DNA of 64,000 nucleotides from Algimonas ampicilliniresistens (GCF_030159955.1 NZ_BSNK01000001.1:310001-374000); one strand, 5' to 3'. Positions 55,025 to 64,000 are shown, numbered from the stretch's first letter. Numbers and translations: made by a program. The notes: a model not told the origin generated them from the letters alone.

Positions 55025-58000
55025 ATGCGCGTTCAAGTTAAGCATTCTCTTATGCTGTCGACAGCCATGGTTATGGCTGCAGCGACTTCAGTTCATGCTC
55101 AGGATGTGACTGACGATGACGAAGTCATCACGACAGGGACCTTTATTCAAGGGGCGCGCGTCAATGAAGCCTTACCTGTGACGGTAGTTACTAGCGAAGA
55201 TTTGCAAAGTATTGGCTCGCTTGATGGGGAAGACCTCATTCGATCTCTGCCGTCAAATGGTGCCGTAGAGTTCAATGGATCTAACAATGTTACGCCCAAT
55301 AATGCGCGGGGAGACGTCGCCTCCATCAACCTTCGGTCCATTGGCTCCAGCGGGACATTGGTGCTGCTGAATGGTCGCCGGGTCGTAAACCATCCGGGCA
55401 CACAAGCCGAGCTTTCTACGCCTGTCACGACGGTCAATACGAACGCACTGCCTGTAGGCGGCGTGCGTCGTATGGAGGTCTTTAATGATGGTGCCTCAGC
55501 AATTTATGGCTCTGACGCCGTCGCTGGGGTCGTGAACATGATCCTCAAAGACAATTATGAAGGTTTGAGCTTCTCTGCCCGAACAGGCTTTGCTGAAAAT
55601 ACCGGGCTTGATGAGTCGAGCATCACGGTCACTGGCGGCAAGGATTTCGAAGGTGGAAAGACCAATGTTTCCTTCTTCGCTGAATATTCAAAGCGTGATG
55701 GGCAAATGGCGAGTGAGCAAGACTTCACCGCTGCTGCTGATCTGCGTCCTTTTGTTGTTGGGACAAGTTTTGAAGGTGACACTTCATTCGATAACCGCAC
55801 GACCGGCTCACCGTGGGGGCAGTTCACACTGCGAACGACATCCCGAACACGCGTTCGCCAGGACGGTACGACGCTTACGACATCAAGTGGTCGCTTCCAT
55901 ATCCAACCCACTAGTTTTTCTGGGTGCCGAGGAACGGCTGTTGGTAACCTCGCTGACCTTGGTCTGTGTATCGATGATAGCTCCCTTGATCGCGATCTGC
56001 GGTTCAATGATGACTTCGATAAGTCGATTGTGTCCGACCGTGACCGGGTAAATCTCTTTGCTTTTGTAAATCGTGATCTCGATAATGGTGTCCGCCATTA
56101 TAGCGAACTTGGTTTCTATTACGCCGAAACCCAACCGATTAACTCTAGCTCCTCTCCGCTCGGCAGCGGCGATATCGTGATCCCCGCCAATTATTATTAT
56201 AACCCGTTTGGTCCCGTGCGCTTTTCTGATGGCTCGCTCAATCCTAACCGCTTGCCCGGTCTCACTAATGTGCCGGATGAAGGATTGCCTGTTTTTGTCG
56301 ATTCTGGACGGTTTCGTCTCGATGATGTTGGCACGCGCAACGTGAACGTTGTCAATAAATCCTTCCGGGCTTTAACCGGCTTCAAAGGTGACTTTGGCGA
56401 CTCGGGCTGGGATTGGGATACGGCGCTGCTTTGGAATCATGCCGAAACAGACGACATCACGTCTAACCGCGTGTCGTCGACCCTTTTTCAGCAGGCATTG
56501 TTCAATGAAACACCTAACGTTTACAATATTTTCAATGGCGGAAATCAGAGCAACCCATCTTTCGGGGACGCGCCCGGTAATGATCGCAGCCTGATTGATC
56601 CTTTCATCATCTCGGTCGAACGTCTGACCACGTCGACGCTATTGCTCGCGGATTTTAAAGTGACAAATGGTGCCGCTTTTTCATTACCGGGCGGTCCGGT
56701 AGGGCTAGCCTCTGGCATGGAGATCCGTCGCGAAAGCTATACCGAAGACCGAGACGATCGCCTTGATGGCACGATTACATATACCAATGCTGTGACCGGA
56801 GCTGTGTCTGACTCTGATGTGGTGAATTCGACCGGTACGCCGGATTCAGAAGGGTCTCGCACTGTGGTTGCCATATTCGGTGAAGCCTCGGTGCCGCTTG
56901 TTAGCCCCGGAATGAATATCCCATTGGTGGATACATTCGATTTGCAATTAGCGGCGCGCTATGAGGATTACTCCGACTTTGGTGGATCTGGTATCAAGCC
57001 TCGCGTTGCTGCGGCGTGGAAACCGTTCGATGCCTTAAAACTAAGAGGCGCTTGGTCCAAAGGCTTCCGCGCACCCAACCTGCTAGTCATCAACCAAGCT
57101 GTCGGCCGATCCAACTTCCGCGAAGATTCTGCTTTCTGCGAAGCGGGCGTGCAAAACGGGACTTTTGCCGAGTTTGGCGATTGTATCGGCTTTTCGAACT
57201 CCACACTGGAACGTCGGGAAGTGGCTGACGATATTGGTCCAGAGGATGCGCGCAACATTACGTTTGGCGGTGTGTTTGAACCTCGCGGTCTCTCAGGTGG
57301 ACTTTCGTTCTTGAACAATCTGACGGTGACCGTTGACCGATGGGATATCAAACGTGAAAATGTTGTTGGTGTCTTCGGCGCAACAAATCAGATCAACTTA
57401 GACTTGGTGCTGCGCTTGAACGGTTCTTCTAACCCGAACGTTGTTCGGCTTGCCCCAAACGTAGACGATATTGCGTTTTTCCAAGGCACCGCGTTCGAGG
57501 CTAATCCTTTCGGAGCTATCGACTTTACGCGGGATACTTATGACAACAATGAAACCCAACGTGTGAAGGGCATCGATTACGCCGTCTATTACGATCTGGA
57601 CGGCACCCCGTTGGGCGATTTCGGTTTCAAATTCAACGCAACACAAATGACCGATTATTTTATTGGTCTATCTCCGGGCTCAATTCTCATTCGCGAAGCA
57701 ATCGATTCAGGTCTCATCTCGGACGATATTTCGATTTCGCAAGAAGGTGATATTGTTGGTATTAATGGCCAGCCTGAATGGCAAGCTAACGCCAGTGTCA
57801 GGTGGCGCACCGATAGCGGTTTTGGTGCCGGAGCCAGATATAGCTACACAGGTGACTTCATCGAGGAAGGCCCAGGTCTCGACCCCGATGGCAATCCGTT
57901 TGTCGTCCAAGACGTTGGCTTAACCAACCTTTACGCCCAGTATAGTTTTGACCGCAAAGGCGTGTTCGACAATACGCGTTTCAGAGTAGGCGTGAACAAT

Positions 58001-58108
58001 GCGTTCGACGTGAAACCGCCTCTTGCGGATGAGAACTTTGGGTACTTCAACGAGTATCACTCATCTCGAGGTCGCTACTTCTATTTCGATGTCAGTAAAC
58101 GATTCTAA
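55025..58108 (+). CDS. TonB-dependent outer-membrane receptor (large, ~1027 aa)
   Basis: A 1027-residue TBDR. The signal peptide ends SVHAQ, then a TonB-box-like region DDEVITTGTFIQG and a plug with INLRSIGSSGTLVLLNGRRV and YGSDAVAGVVNMIL. This is the class common in Sphingomonadales/Caulobacterales for peptides and plant or algal compounds. The barrel ends FYFDVSKRF. AGGGGA lies 6 nt before the ATG. It heads an operon with an exported hydrolase, an SLC13 carrier, an M14 peptidase and an exported lyase. The cargo is probably a compound carrying a dicarboxylic or amino-acid moiety (inference). It is divergent from the tandem-TetR gene. Confidence 0.93.
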   Translation: MRVQVKHSLMLSTAMVMAAATSVHAQDVTDDDEVITTGTFIQGARVNEALPVTVVTSEDLQSIGSLDGEDLIRSLPSNGAVEFNGSNNVTPNNARGDVASINLRSIGSSGTLVLLNGRRVVNHPGTQAELSTPVTTVNTNALPVGGVRRMEVFNDGASAIYGSDAVAGVVNMILKDNYEGLSFSARTGFAENTGLDESSITVTGGKDFEGGKTNVSFFAEYSKRDGQMASEQDFTAAADLRPFVVGTSFEGDTSFDNRTTGSPWGQFTLRTTSRTRVRQDGTTLTTSSGRFHIQPTSFSGCRGTAVGNLADLGLCIDDSSLDRDLRFNDDFDKSIVSDRDRVNLFAFVNRDLDNGVRHYSELGFYYAETQPINSSSSPLGSGDIVIPANYYYNPFGPVRFSDGSLNPNRLPGLTNVPDEGLPVFVDSGRFRLDDVGTRNVNVVNKSFRALTGFKGDFGDSGWDWDTALLWNHAETDDITSNRVSSTLFQQALFNETPNVYNIFNGGNQSNPSFGDAPGNDRSLIDPFIISVERLTTSTLLLADFKVTNGAAFSLPGGPVGLASGMEIRRESYTEDRDDRLDGTITYTNAVTGAVSDSDVVNSTGTPDSEGSRTVVAIFGEASVPLVSPGMNIPLVDTFDLQLAARYEDYSDFGGSGIKPRVAAAWKPFDALKLRGAWSKGFRAPNLLVINQAVGRSNFREDSAFCEAGVQNGTFAEFGDCIGFSNSTLERREVADDIGPEDARNITFGGVFEPRGLSGGLSFLNNLTVTVDRWDIKRENVVGVFGATNQINLDLVLRLNGSSNPNVVRLAPNVDDIAFFQGTAFEANPFGAIDFTRDTYDNNETQRVKGIDYAVYYDLDGTPLGDFGFKFNATQMTDYFIGLSPGSILIREAIDSGLISDDISISQEGDIVGINGQPEWQANASVRWRTDSGFGAGARYSYTGDFIEEGPGLDPDGNPFVVQDVGLTNLYAQYSFDRKGVFDNTRFRVGVNNAFDVKPPLADENFGYFNEYHSSRGRYFYFDVSKRF

Positions 58109-58128
58109 GCGGCTCGGCGGTCTAGACG

Positions 58129-59025
58129 ATGCCTTCGGCCTATTCGGCCAGACACAGTTTTTCATTCCGCCGCTTTTTGGCGGCGGGTGTACTGGTATTA
58201 TTTGCCTGGCTATCGGTCAGCCCAGTCTTTGCGCAATCTGTTCAAATAGGTGCGTTTGAGTTCTCAAACTGGGATGGTCCCGTCCTTCCAATACATTATG
58301 CGGAGCCGGACGGTCTTTCGCCGGACGCGCCCATCGTCATTGTCATGCACGGCGTTAACCGCAACGCTGATGACTATCGTGACAATTGGATCGACCTAGC
58401 AGATCAGTATGGTCTGGCAGTCTACGCACCCGAATTCTCAAAGGCAGATTTTCCGAAATCGAAAAACTATAATCTTGGCGGATTGTCGAATGCAGACGGG
58501 CGCGCATTTGATGCAATTGATCCGCTATTCGACCAGATCAAAGCGCGCCGTGGAGTCGATAATGCTAAATATTATCTATTCGGCCATTCCGCAGGGGCGC
58601 AATTCGTTCACCGCTTTGTCTATTTCAATTCTGACGCACGGTTTGAACAGGCCTACGCCGCCAATGCTGGTTGGTATACTTTACCCAACACGAATTGGGA
58701 TTGGCCTTATGGCTTAAAGCATGCGCCTGCGAAACCGATCGCTATGCCGGATATTCTATCTCGGGATCTCGTCCTTCTTCTTGGGGACCGGGATATTGAT
58801 CCGACAAGCCGTAATTTGCGCCAGACACCGGAAGCGAAGGCACAAGGTCAGCACCGTTTTGAACGGGGCTTCAATTTTCTAAAAGTGGCTAAGGAGCAGG
58901 CTGATAGGCTTGGCGTGCCCGCGAGATGGACATTTCAAATTATCCCGGATGTCGCCCATGACAATCACGGCATGGCTATAGCAGCTGCCGCTCAGATCGA
59001 TTCTCACCATACTGGAAAAGGCTAA
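58129..59025 (+). CDS. Exported alpha/beta hydrolase (PHB-depolymerase/esterase-like)
   Basis: A 298-residue secreted hydrolase. A signal peptide covers residues ~1-36 (ends PVFAQ). The fold shows VIVMHGVNRNADDYRDNW near the oxyanion hole, nucleophile elbow LFGHSAGAQF, a DRDID acid region and the His of PDVAHDNHGMA. The pattern resembles LpqC/polyhydroxybutyrate-depolymerase-type esterases. It starts 20 bp after the TBDR stop. It probably cleaves an ester in the imported compound in the periplasm. Confidence 0.85.
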   Translation: MPSAYSARHSFSFRRFLAAGVLVLFAWLSVSPVFAQSVQIGAFEFSNWDGPVLPIHYAEPDGLSPDAPIVIVMHGVNRNADDYRDNWIDLADQYGLAVYAPEFSKADFPKSKNYNLGGLSNADGRAFDAIDPLFDQIKARRGVDNAKYYLFGHSAGAQFVHRFVYFNSDARFEQAYAANAGWYTLPNTNWDWPYGLKHAPAKPIAMPDILSRDLVLLLGDRDIDPTSRNLRQTPEAKAQGQHRFERGFNFLKVAKEQADRLGVPARWTFQIIPDVAHDNHGMAIAAAAQIDSHHTGKG

Positions 59026-59029
59026 CCTC

Positions 59030-60496
59030 GTGACCTCAGACTCAAACGCGTCACGGGGGGTGTCTCAAAACATTGGTCTGGCAGCCGGGCCAATGGTTGC
59101 CATCCTGCTCTTCCTCTTTTTTAGACCGGATGGTTTGTCATTGACAGGGACGGCAACCGCTGCGTTCGCGGCATGGATGGCGATCTGGTGGTCGACGGAG
59201 GCGATCCCCGTGGCTGTCACCGCTTTTCTGCCTCTCGTTTTGTTTCCGCTGTTCGGCATTAATACTATGTCGGTCACAGCCTCATCCTATTCGCATCCAA
59301 TTATCTATCTCTTTTTGGGGGGGTTCGTCATCGCTCTGGCGATTGAGCGTTCGGGGTTACATGTGCGAGCTGCCTTGAAAGTTTTCCGAATGGCCGGCTT
59401 GAACGGGAAATCGCTTGTTGCTGGATTTATGGCGGCGGCCGCGCTGATCAGTATGTGGATATCCAATACCTCCACGACGCTGATGCTGTTGCCGATCGCG
59501 GCTTCAGTGACTTTGGTTATCCGCGATACGATGTCGGATTCGCTCTCCAAGACTGAGATTTCAAACTTTGAGACCTCCATGCTGCTAGGGTTAGCTTATG
59601 CGGCGACGTTGGGTGGGATGGCGACATTAGTCGGCACGCCGCCGAACACATTTATGGTCGGCTTCATGGCCGATAGCTATCAGATGGACATTGATTTCCT
59701 GCGATGGATGATTGTCGGTGTGCCGTTAGCCTTGATCATGCTGCCGTTGACGTGGCTCGTGCTGACCCGGTTCTTATATCCCGTCAATTTCCGGGCGACC
59801 CAACAGGCACGCTCTCATATTGATCATCTATATACCGGGCTTGGGACGATGAGCGTAGCGGAAAGGCGAACCCTTTATCTGTTCATTGCGCTTGTCTTGG
59901 GGTGGGTGCTTCGAAAACAAATCGTCGCCGTAACGGGCCTGACGGGTCTAACTGACTCCGGCGTTGCCATGGCAGCCGCTGTTGCGGCCTTCATCATTCC
60001 CAGCGGTAAGACAGGTGAGGGCTTGATCACTTGGGAGGACATGAAAAGACTGCCTTGGGGCGTCCTCATTCTCTTCGGCGGCGGTTTGGCTCTCGCAGGT
60101 GGCATGACGGCGACCGGGCTGACACTCTGGCTCGGCAAGCAACTCGCACCATTAGGCGAAATCAATATTGCTGTGCTCGTCGTCTGTTCAGCCTTGTTGG
60201 TAATTTTCCTGACAGAATTGACGAGTAACCTTGCGACGACGGCGACGATCTTGCCCGTCATGGCCGCGATTGCGGTCGAGACAGGTCAAGACCCGCTGGT
60301 ATTCGTTATTCCTGTTACCTTGGCAGCAAGTTGTGCCTTCATGCTTCCGGTCGCAACACCCCCCAATGCCATCGTCTTCAGTTCCGGGCGTGTCTCGATC
60401 CCGCGTATGATGCGTGCTGGTTTCGTCTTGAATATTATCGGCGTCATCGTTCTGTCGCTGGTGGCTCTAAAGCTTGTTCCTCTCGTATTTGGGTGA
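59030..60496 (+). CDS. SLC13/DASS-family dicarboxylate:sodium symporter
   Basis: A 488-residue inner-membrane carrier with ~11-12 membrane segments. Family motifs are ISNTSTT (first SNT), VGTPPNTFMVG, TSNLATT (second SNT position, here SNL) and VATPPNAIVF. VcINDY-type homologues import succinate, fumarate or related acids with sodium. The start is GTG at 59030, 4 bp after the hydrolase stop. In this operon it would take up a dicarboxylate released in the periplasm by the downstream lyase and peptidase. That is inference from context. Confidence 0.9.
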   Translation: MTSDSNASRGVSQNIGLAAGPMVAILLFLFFRPDGLSLTGTATAAFAAWMAIWWSTEAIPVAVTAFLPLVLFPLFGINTMSVTASSYSHPIIYLFLGGFVIALAIERSGLHVRAALKVFRMAGLNGKSLVAGFMAAAALISMWISNTSTTLMLLPIAASVTLVIRDTMSDSLSKTEISNFETSMLLGLAYAATLGGMATLVGTPPNTFMVGFMADSYQMDIDFLRWMIVGVPLALIMLPLTWLVLTRFLYPVNFRATQQARSHIDHLYTGLGTMSVAERRTLYLFIALVLGWVLRKQIVAVTGLTGLTDSGVAMAAAVAAFIIPSGKTGEGLITWEDMKRLPWGVLILFGGGLALAGGMTATGLTLWLGKQLAPLGEINIAVLVVCSALLVIFLTELTSNLATTATILPVMAAIAVETGQDPLVFVIPVTLAASCAFMLPVATPPNAIVFSSGRVSIPRMMRAGFVLNIIGVIVLSLVALKLVPLVFG

Positions 60497-60500
60497 CCCT

Positions 60501-61670
60501 ATGAGACGTCAATTAGCACCATATTTAGTCATGGGACTGTGGGTTTCCGCCTGCGCAACGACGCCGTCCTATCAGTGTGATCTCAATGCAGTGGAGTTCA
60601 AAACAGACTTCGAAAGCGGGCAATTGAACACCGTATCCTGCGATACGAACGGATACCGTATTGTGATCTCTCCGGAAAACACGCCTATCAACAATAGCCC
60701 TTGGTACGCCTTTGACATAATGGGCGCCGAGAACATCACCGTCCCGATTACCCTCGTCTATGAAGGTGGAACACACCGATATAGTCCGAAACTGCAGAAG
60801 GGTGATGGCAGTTGGCAAGATATTACGGACACTGTCTTTGTTACGGAGGATAAGTCTTCGGCTCGGTTTAACATCACGCCCGCGTCGGACTCAGTGCGGA
60901 TTGCGGCCCAGCCAATTATCGACACGCAAGATCATCTCGCATGGATGCGGGAAAAGGCGAGGCTGAATTTTGTCAAACTTGATCAAATTGGTCAGTCTGT
61001 CGAAGAGCAGCCAATTTTCAAGCTCGAGGAAGTGGATGCGCCTTTGGCTGACAAGCCATATGTGGTCATCATCGGTCGGCAACATCCGCCGGAAGTGACG
61101 GGTGCACAGGCGCTGATCCCCTTCGTTGATACGATTTGGAATGATAGCGCGTTGTCACAGCGGTTCCGGGACGAATATAATCTAATTGTCATTCCTCTGA
61201 TCAACCCTGACGGCGTGCTCAAGGGTCATTGGCGCCACAATGTTTCGGGTTTGGACCTTAACCGGGATTGGGGGCCATTTACTCAGCCAGAAACGCAAGC
61301 GGCTCAAAACGAGTTTCGACGGTTTGAATCTGGTCAAGATGACATCGTTTTATTCCTAGATTTTCACTCCACTTGGCGAAACCTCATTTACACTCAGACG
61401 GATGAAGAGCCGACAGTCCCTGCCGACTTCACTCGGAACTGGATTGACCGCGTCAAAGCTAAACTGACAGATGATGTCTACGCCTTCACGCGAGAAGCCA
61501 ACACAACATCGGACCGACCCGTGTCGAAGAACTACATGTACCGCACCTATGGAGTCCCAGCGATGACGTTTGAGGTCGGTGATGATACATCCGTTGCCGC
61601 CATTGAGGCGGCAAGCCAAGTGTTTGCCGAGGAGATGATGACATTGCTGCTGGAGGAGGCTTCGCGATGA
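60501..61670 (+). CDS. M14-family zinc carboxypeptidase lipoprotein (second copy)
   Basis: A 389-residue lipoprotein (lipobox VSAC, Cys18). The N-terminal beta-sandwich (~50-140, GGTHRYSPKLQKGDG) and the M14 domain match the protein at 51039-52271 along their length. Zinc ligands are His195, Glu198 (RQHPPE) and His289 (LDFHST); the catalytic Glu358 is in TFEVGD. It lies 4 bp after the SLC13 gene and overlaps the lyase start. It probably removes a C-terminal or amide-linked residue from the imported compound. Confidence 0.9.
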   Translation: MRRQLAPYLVMGLWVSACATTPSYQCDLNAVEFKTDFESGQLNTVSCDTNGYRIVISPENTPINNSPWYAFDIMGAENITVPITLVYEGGTHRYSPKLQKGDGSWQDITDTVFVTEDKSSARFNITPASDSVRIAAQPIIDTQDHLAWMREKARLNFVKLDQIGQSVEEQPIFKLEEVDAPLADKPYVVIIGRQHPPEVTGAQALIPFVDTIWNDSALSQRFRDEYNLIVIPLINPDGVLKGHWRHNVSGLDLNRDWGPFTQPETQAAQNEFRRFESGQDDIVLFLDFHSTWRNLIYTQTDEEPTVPADFTRNWIDRVKAKLTDDVYAFTREANTTSDRPVSKNYMYRTYGVPAMTFEVGDDTSVAAIEAASQVFAEEMMTLLLEEASR

Positions 61671-63091
61671 AAACGAGGCTGCTTGCACTTGCCGTCACAA
61701 CGCTTGTCTACGCTGCACCTAGCAGTTTCCTGTCTGCGCAGGCCTTACCCGATCAACTGAAAATCTCGGCGAAACCCGATACGATTGAGCGCGTATTTCT
61801 GCCCGATAATCGTAACCAACGCATTCTCGATATCGAAGCCGCCATTGCCAGAGCGCAGGCGGTTCATGGCGTGATCCCGCAATCGGCAGCCGATCACATC
61901 AGTGCAAAGGCCGATGTGAAATATGTTCCGCAAGAGGCGCTTGCGGCTGAATATAAGAAAACCAATCACCGTATGGTCGCGCTGCTCAATGTCTGGAGTG
62001 AGCATCTGGACTCGGAGGCCGCCAACTATCTGCATTACGGCGTTACGACTGTAGACATATACGACACAGTACGAGTTCTACAGGTGAGGGATAGTATTCT
62101 GCATCTGATCGAGGACATGCGAGAGATTGAAGTCGCTCTGCTCGGACTGGCCGAGCAGCATCGAGACACGGTCATGATCGGCCGAACGATCGGGCAACAT
62201 GCCTTGCCGATTACATTTGGTAAAAAGGTTGCCGTTTGGGCGGCGCAGAACCGTCGCAATATTGAGCGATTGAAAGAGGTGCTTATCCGTGTCGAGTCTC
62301 GCGGTGTCTTGAAGGGCGCGGTCGGTACTCATTTGGGATTAGGTCCCAAAGGACATCTGATAGAGCGGGATGTTTCTAAAGCTCTAGGTCTGTCTGACCC
62401 TGAACCAGCTGACTGGCACGGCTCTCGTGACGTGTTTGCCGAGTATGGTCAGGTGCTTGCTCTGATCTCGAAATCCTACGGCGCGATGGGCGCTGAAATC
62501 TTCCGTCTCATGGGTACAGATATTGGCGAACTGTCAGAACGTCAGCCGGACACGAATGTCGGCAGCAGCACCATGCCGCATAAGCGTAATCCGCGGATGC
62601 CAGAACGTGTAATAGCCCATAGCCGAAAGATTCCGCGTCTGGCTGAAATCCTGCTTGATGATGTCGAAAACACATTCGAACGTGACAACACCTCCGGCCC
62701 CAACCGTATTGTTGAAGAGATCAGCTTGGAAGCGTCCCGTATGATACGGGACACACGAAAAATGATCGATGTGATCGTCGTCGATGAGTCCAGAATGTTG
62801 GAGAGCGTCAATCTGACGGACGGCATGGTCATGGCTCAGCGTTTAATGCTGTTTCTATCCGAAAAAATCGCAAGATCAGAAGCGGAAGAGCGAGTTCGCA
62901 AAGCAGCGCAAATGTCCCTTGTTGAGGATTTGTCTTTCCGAGAGGCCTTGTTAAACGATCCTGTTCTCTCTGCTCATTTGCATGACCGAATAGACCAACT
63001 GTTGGACCCAAGAGGCTATCTAGGTCTCTCGTCTGAGCAGGTCGATCAGACGATTGAGTACGTAAAGCAGCGTCGGAAAACGGATCCGTAG
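61667..63091 (+). CDS. Exported fumarase/PurB-superfamily lyase
   Basis: A 474-residue protein of the fumarase/aspartase/adenylosuccinate-lyase superfamily. The catalytic loop signature is GSSTMPHKRNP (Ser300-Pro309), with HYGVTTVDIYDT (~123-134) and GQHALPITFG (His178) as the other active-site blocks. It is nearest to the PurB/PcaB branch. These enzymes eliminate fumarate, or the reverse, from C-N or C-O adducts and are normally cytosolic. This one opens with an N-terminal signal peptide (MKTRLLALAV…LSAQA), so it should act in the periplasm. GGAGGAGG lies 7 nt before the ATG, which overlaps the M14 stop. It is the last gene of the TBDR operon. Confidence 0.9.
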   Translation: MKTRLLALAVTTLVYAAPSSFLSAQALPDQLKISAKPDTIERVFLPDNRNQRILDIEAAIARAQAVHGVIPQSAADHISAKADVKYVPQEALAAEYKKTNHRMVALLNVWSEHLDSEAANYLHYGVTTVDIYDTVRVLQVRDSILHLIEDMREIEVALLGLAEQHRDTVMIGRTIGQHALPITFGKKVAVWAAQNRRNIERLKEVLIRVESRGVLKGAVGTHLGLGPKGHLIERDVSKALGLSDPEPADWHGSRDVFAEYGQVLALISKSYGAMGAEIFRLMGTDIGELSERQPDTNVGSSTMPHKRNPRMPERVIAHSRKIPRLAEILLDDVENTFERDNTSGPNRIVEEISLEASRMIRDTRKMIDVIVVDESRMLESVNLTDGMVMAQRLMLFLSEKIARSEAEERVRKAAQMSLVEDLSFREALLNDPVLSAHLHDRIDQLLDPRGYLGLSSEQVDQTIEYVKQRRKTDP

Positions 63092-63173
63092 ACTGACCTG
63101 AGCGAGTATCCTTCAACTCCCTATTGGGGCTCTCAAGCGAAGTTAGAAGTCTATCGGCCATCGCCTACGTCTT

Positions 63174-64000
63174 CTACTCCATTGGAAGAATGACTTCGAA
63201 CACGCTTCCGGACGGGGTTCTGGGCGCGTATCGGGCGTAGCCGCCATGTGCGAGTGCAATTTGCCTGACTAGGCTTAGGCCCACACCTGTTCCGTCTCTC
63301 TTGGTGGTGAAAAACGGTGTGAATATTCTTCCTTCAATGTCTTTCCGAACTCCATTTGCGCTATCGGTAACCCGCAGAACCAATAGACTGTCGGCACGAT
63401 CCTCTGCAGACAAAATGATCGGAGTCGTTTGGCCCGCCTCCAGAGTTGCGTCCCGAGCATTGGCGAGCAGATTAACTAAGGCTTGCTCAATCAAATTTGG
63501 GTCGAACCTCGAAAGCAGTTGTGGAGTGACCTCGATGATTTTTAAAGGCACTTTGTCGAGCGTGTCTGTCATGGATGCGGCAACTCGGCTTAGGAATGGG
63601 CCAATGAGCACATCCCTTTTTTCGGGCGCTGGAATGCGGGCAATCTTGCGATAAGATTCCGCAAACTTCTTCAGGCCAAGAGTGCGCCCTGCGATGGCGT
63701 GAACCGCCGACCTCAAATCTTGCCATTGTTCATGGGTTTCCGGCTCACTATTCAGCGGCATTTGGGCGACTGACAGCTCATCTACTAATTCCTTCGCCGT
63801 GTGCGCCATGGTGTTGACGGGCGTGACGGTATTCATGAGTTCATGAGTGAGTACCCGCACGAGATCGTGCCAGGCTTCAAATTCCGCTGCCCCTAACTCG
63901 GAATCGATATTTCTGATGGCGACGATTTTAAGGTCTGAGCCGCGCACGGTTAGCGCATTGGCGGTCAGTGTTATGCGATGAGTGAGGCCGTTATTTTCGG
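63174..64000 (-). CDS. NtrY-like sensor histidine kinase, C-terminal part
   Basis: The frame runs off the right edge, so the N-terminal sensor part is missing. What remains begins in the end of a PAS-like segment (ITLTANAL…VAIRNIDSEL), then the H-box VLTHELMNTVTPV with the phosphorylated His, N-box VNLLANARDA and the G-box RDGTGVGLSLVRQIALAHGG. The linked AWHDLVRVLTHE pattern is that of NtrY-type kinases. It is convergent with the lyase gene, 82 bp apart. Its response regulator is not in the window, and its link to the neighbouring operon is unknown. Confidence 0.9.
   Translation of the reverse strand, partial: ENNGLTHRITLTANALTVRGSDLKIVAIRNIDSELGAAEFEAWHDLVRVLTHELMNTVTPVNTMAHTAKELVDELSVAQMPLNSEPETHEQWQDLRSAVHAIAGRTLGLKKFAESYRKIARIPAPEKRDVLIGPFLSRVAASMTDTLDKVPLKIIEVTPQLLSRFDPNLIEQALVNLLANARDATLEAGQTTPIILSAEDRADSLLVLRVTDSANGVRKDIEGRIFTPFFTTKRDGTGVGLSLVRQIALAHGGYARYAPRTPSGSVFEVILPME

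Noticed and set aside
1-64000. Prophage, insertion sequence, integron, CRISPR or tRNA genes
   Set aside because: I found no transposase, integrase, regularly spaced repeats or cloverleaf sequence in the window.

Overview
The window reads as chromosome of a free-living, probably marine, alphaproteobacterium. The clues are a 180-kDa NAD-glutamate dehydrogenase, three large TonB-dependent receptors (TBDRs), a PLP-binding MocR regulator, NodT-type outer-membrane lipoproteins, DUF885 and serine-hydrolase lipoproteins, moderate GC and very dense packing with many ATGA overlaps. A Hyphomonadales/Maricaulales-type relative is plausible, but that is inference. I see no rRNA, tRNA, CRISPR array, prophage or insertion sequence.

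Layout. (1) 1-2736: the end of a GMC oxidoreductase, an exported sugar isomerase/epimerase-like lipoprotein and a convergent serine-hydrolase lipoprotein. (2) 2861-11493: a minus-strand acyl-CoA operon (gcdH, fused E1 alpha/beta, FabD-like acyltransferase) beside gabD-gabT and a divergent LysR gene. This fits 4-aminobutyrate or 5-aminovalerate breakdown. (3) 11435-21725: a minus-strand operon (nitrilase-type amidase, TBDR, TPR-sulfotransferase, jelly-roll serine hydrolase, MFS transporter). A MocR regulator with an extra C-terminal domain lies upstream, and MocR-type direct repeats sit at 19821-19853. (4) 21954-39803: a plus-strand block of signalling TBDR, ECF sigma factor, FecR anti-sigma and M16 protease lipoprotein, then two complete ABC/adaptor/outer-membrane-factor exporters. 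The first part resembles protein-import-and-cleavage (Fus/PqqL-YddB) loci. (5) 39826-49736: NAD-glutamate dehydrogenase, an ABC-F ATPase, an alpha/beta hydrolase and a DUF885 hydrolase. (6) 49861-53603: D-amino-acid dehydrogenase, M14 carboxypeptidase lipoprotein, a 45-aa coupled small ORF and an SLC1-type symporter with rewritten sodium-site motifs. (7) 53600-63091: a double-TetR regulator divergent from an operon of TBDR, exported serine hydrolase, SLC13 dicarboxylate transporter, a second M14 carboxypeptidase and a fumarase/PurB-superfamily lyase with a signal peptide. (8) 63174-64000: the C-terminal part of an NtrY-like histidine kinase.

The two most unusual stretches are regions 7 and 4. 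Region 7 looks like a catabolic pathway run largely in the periplasm: outer-membrane uptake, ester and C-terminal amide cleavage, an exported lyase that could release a fumarate-like dicarboxylate, and an inner-membrane dicarboxylate carrier. Region 4 looks like a sigma-controlled system that imports and digests a macromolecule. Substrates are unknown in both cases.
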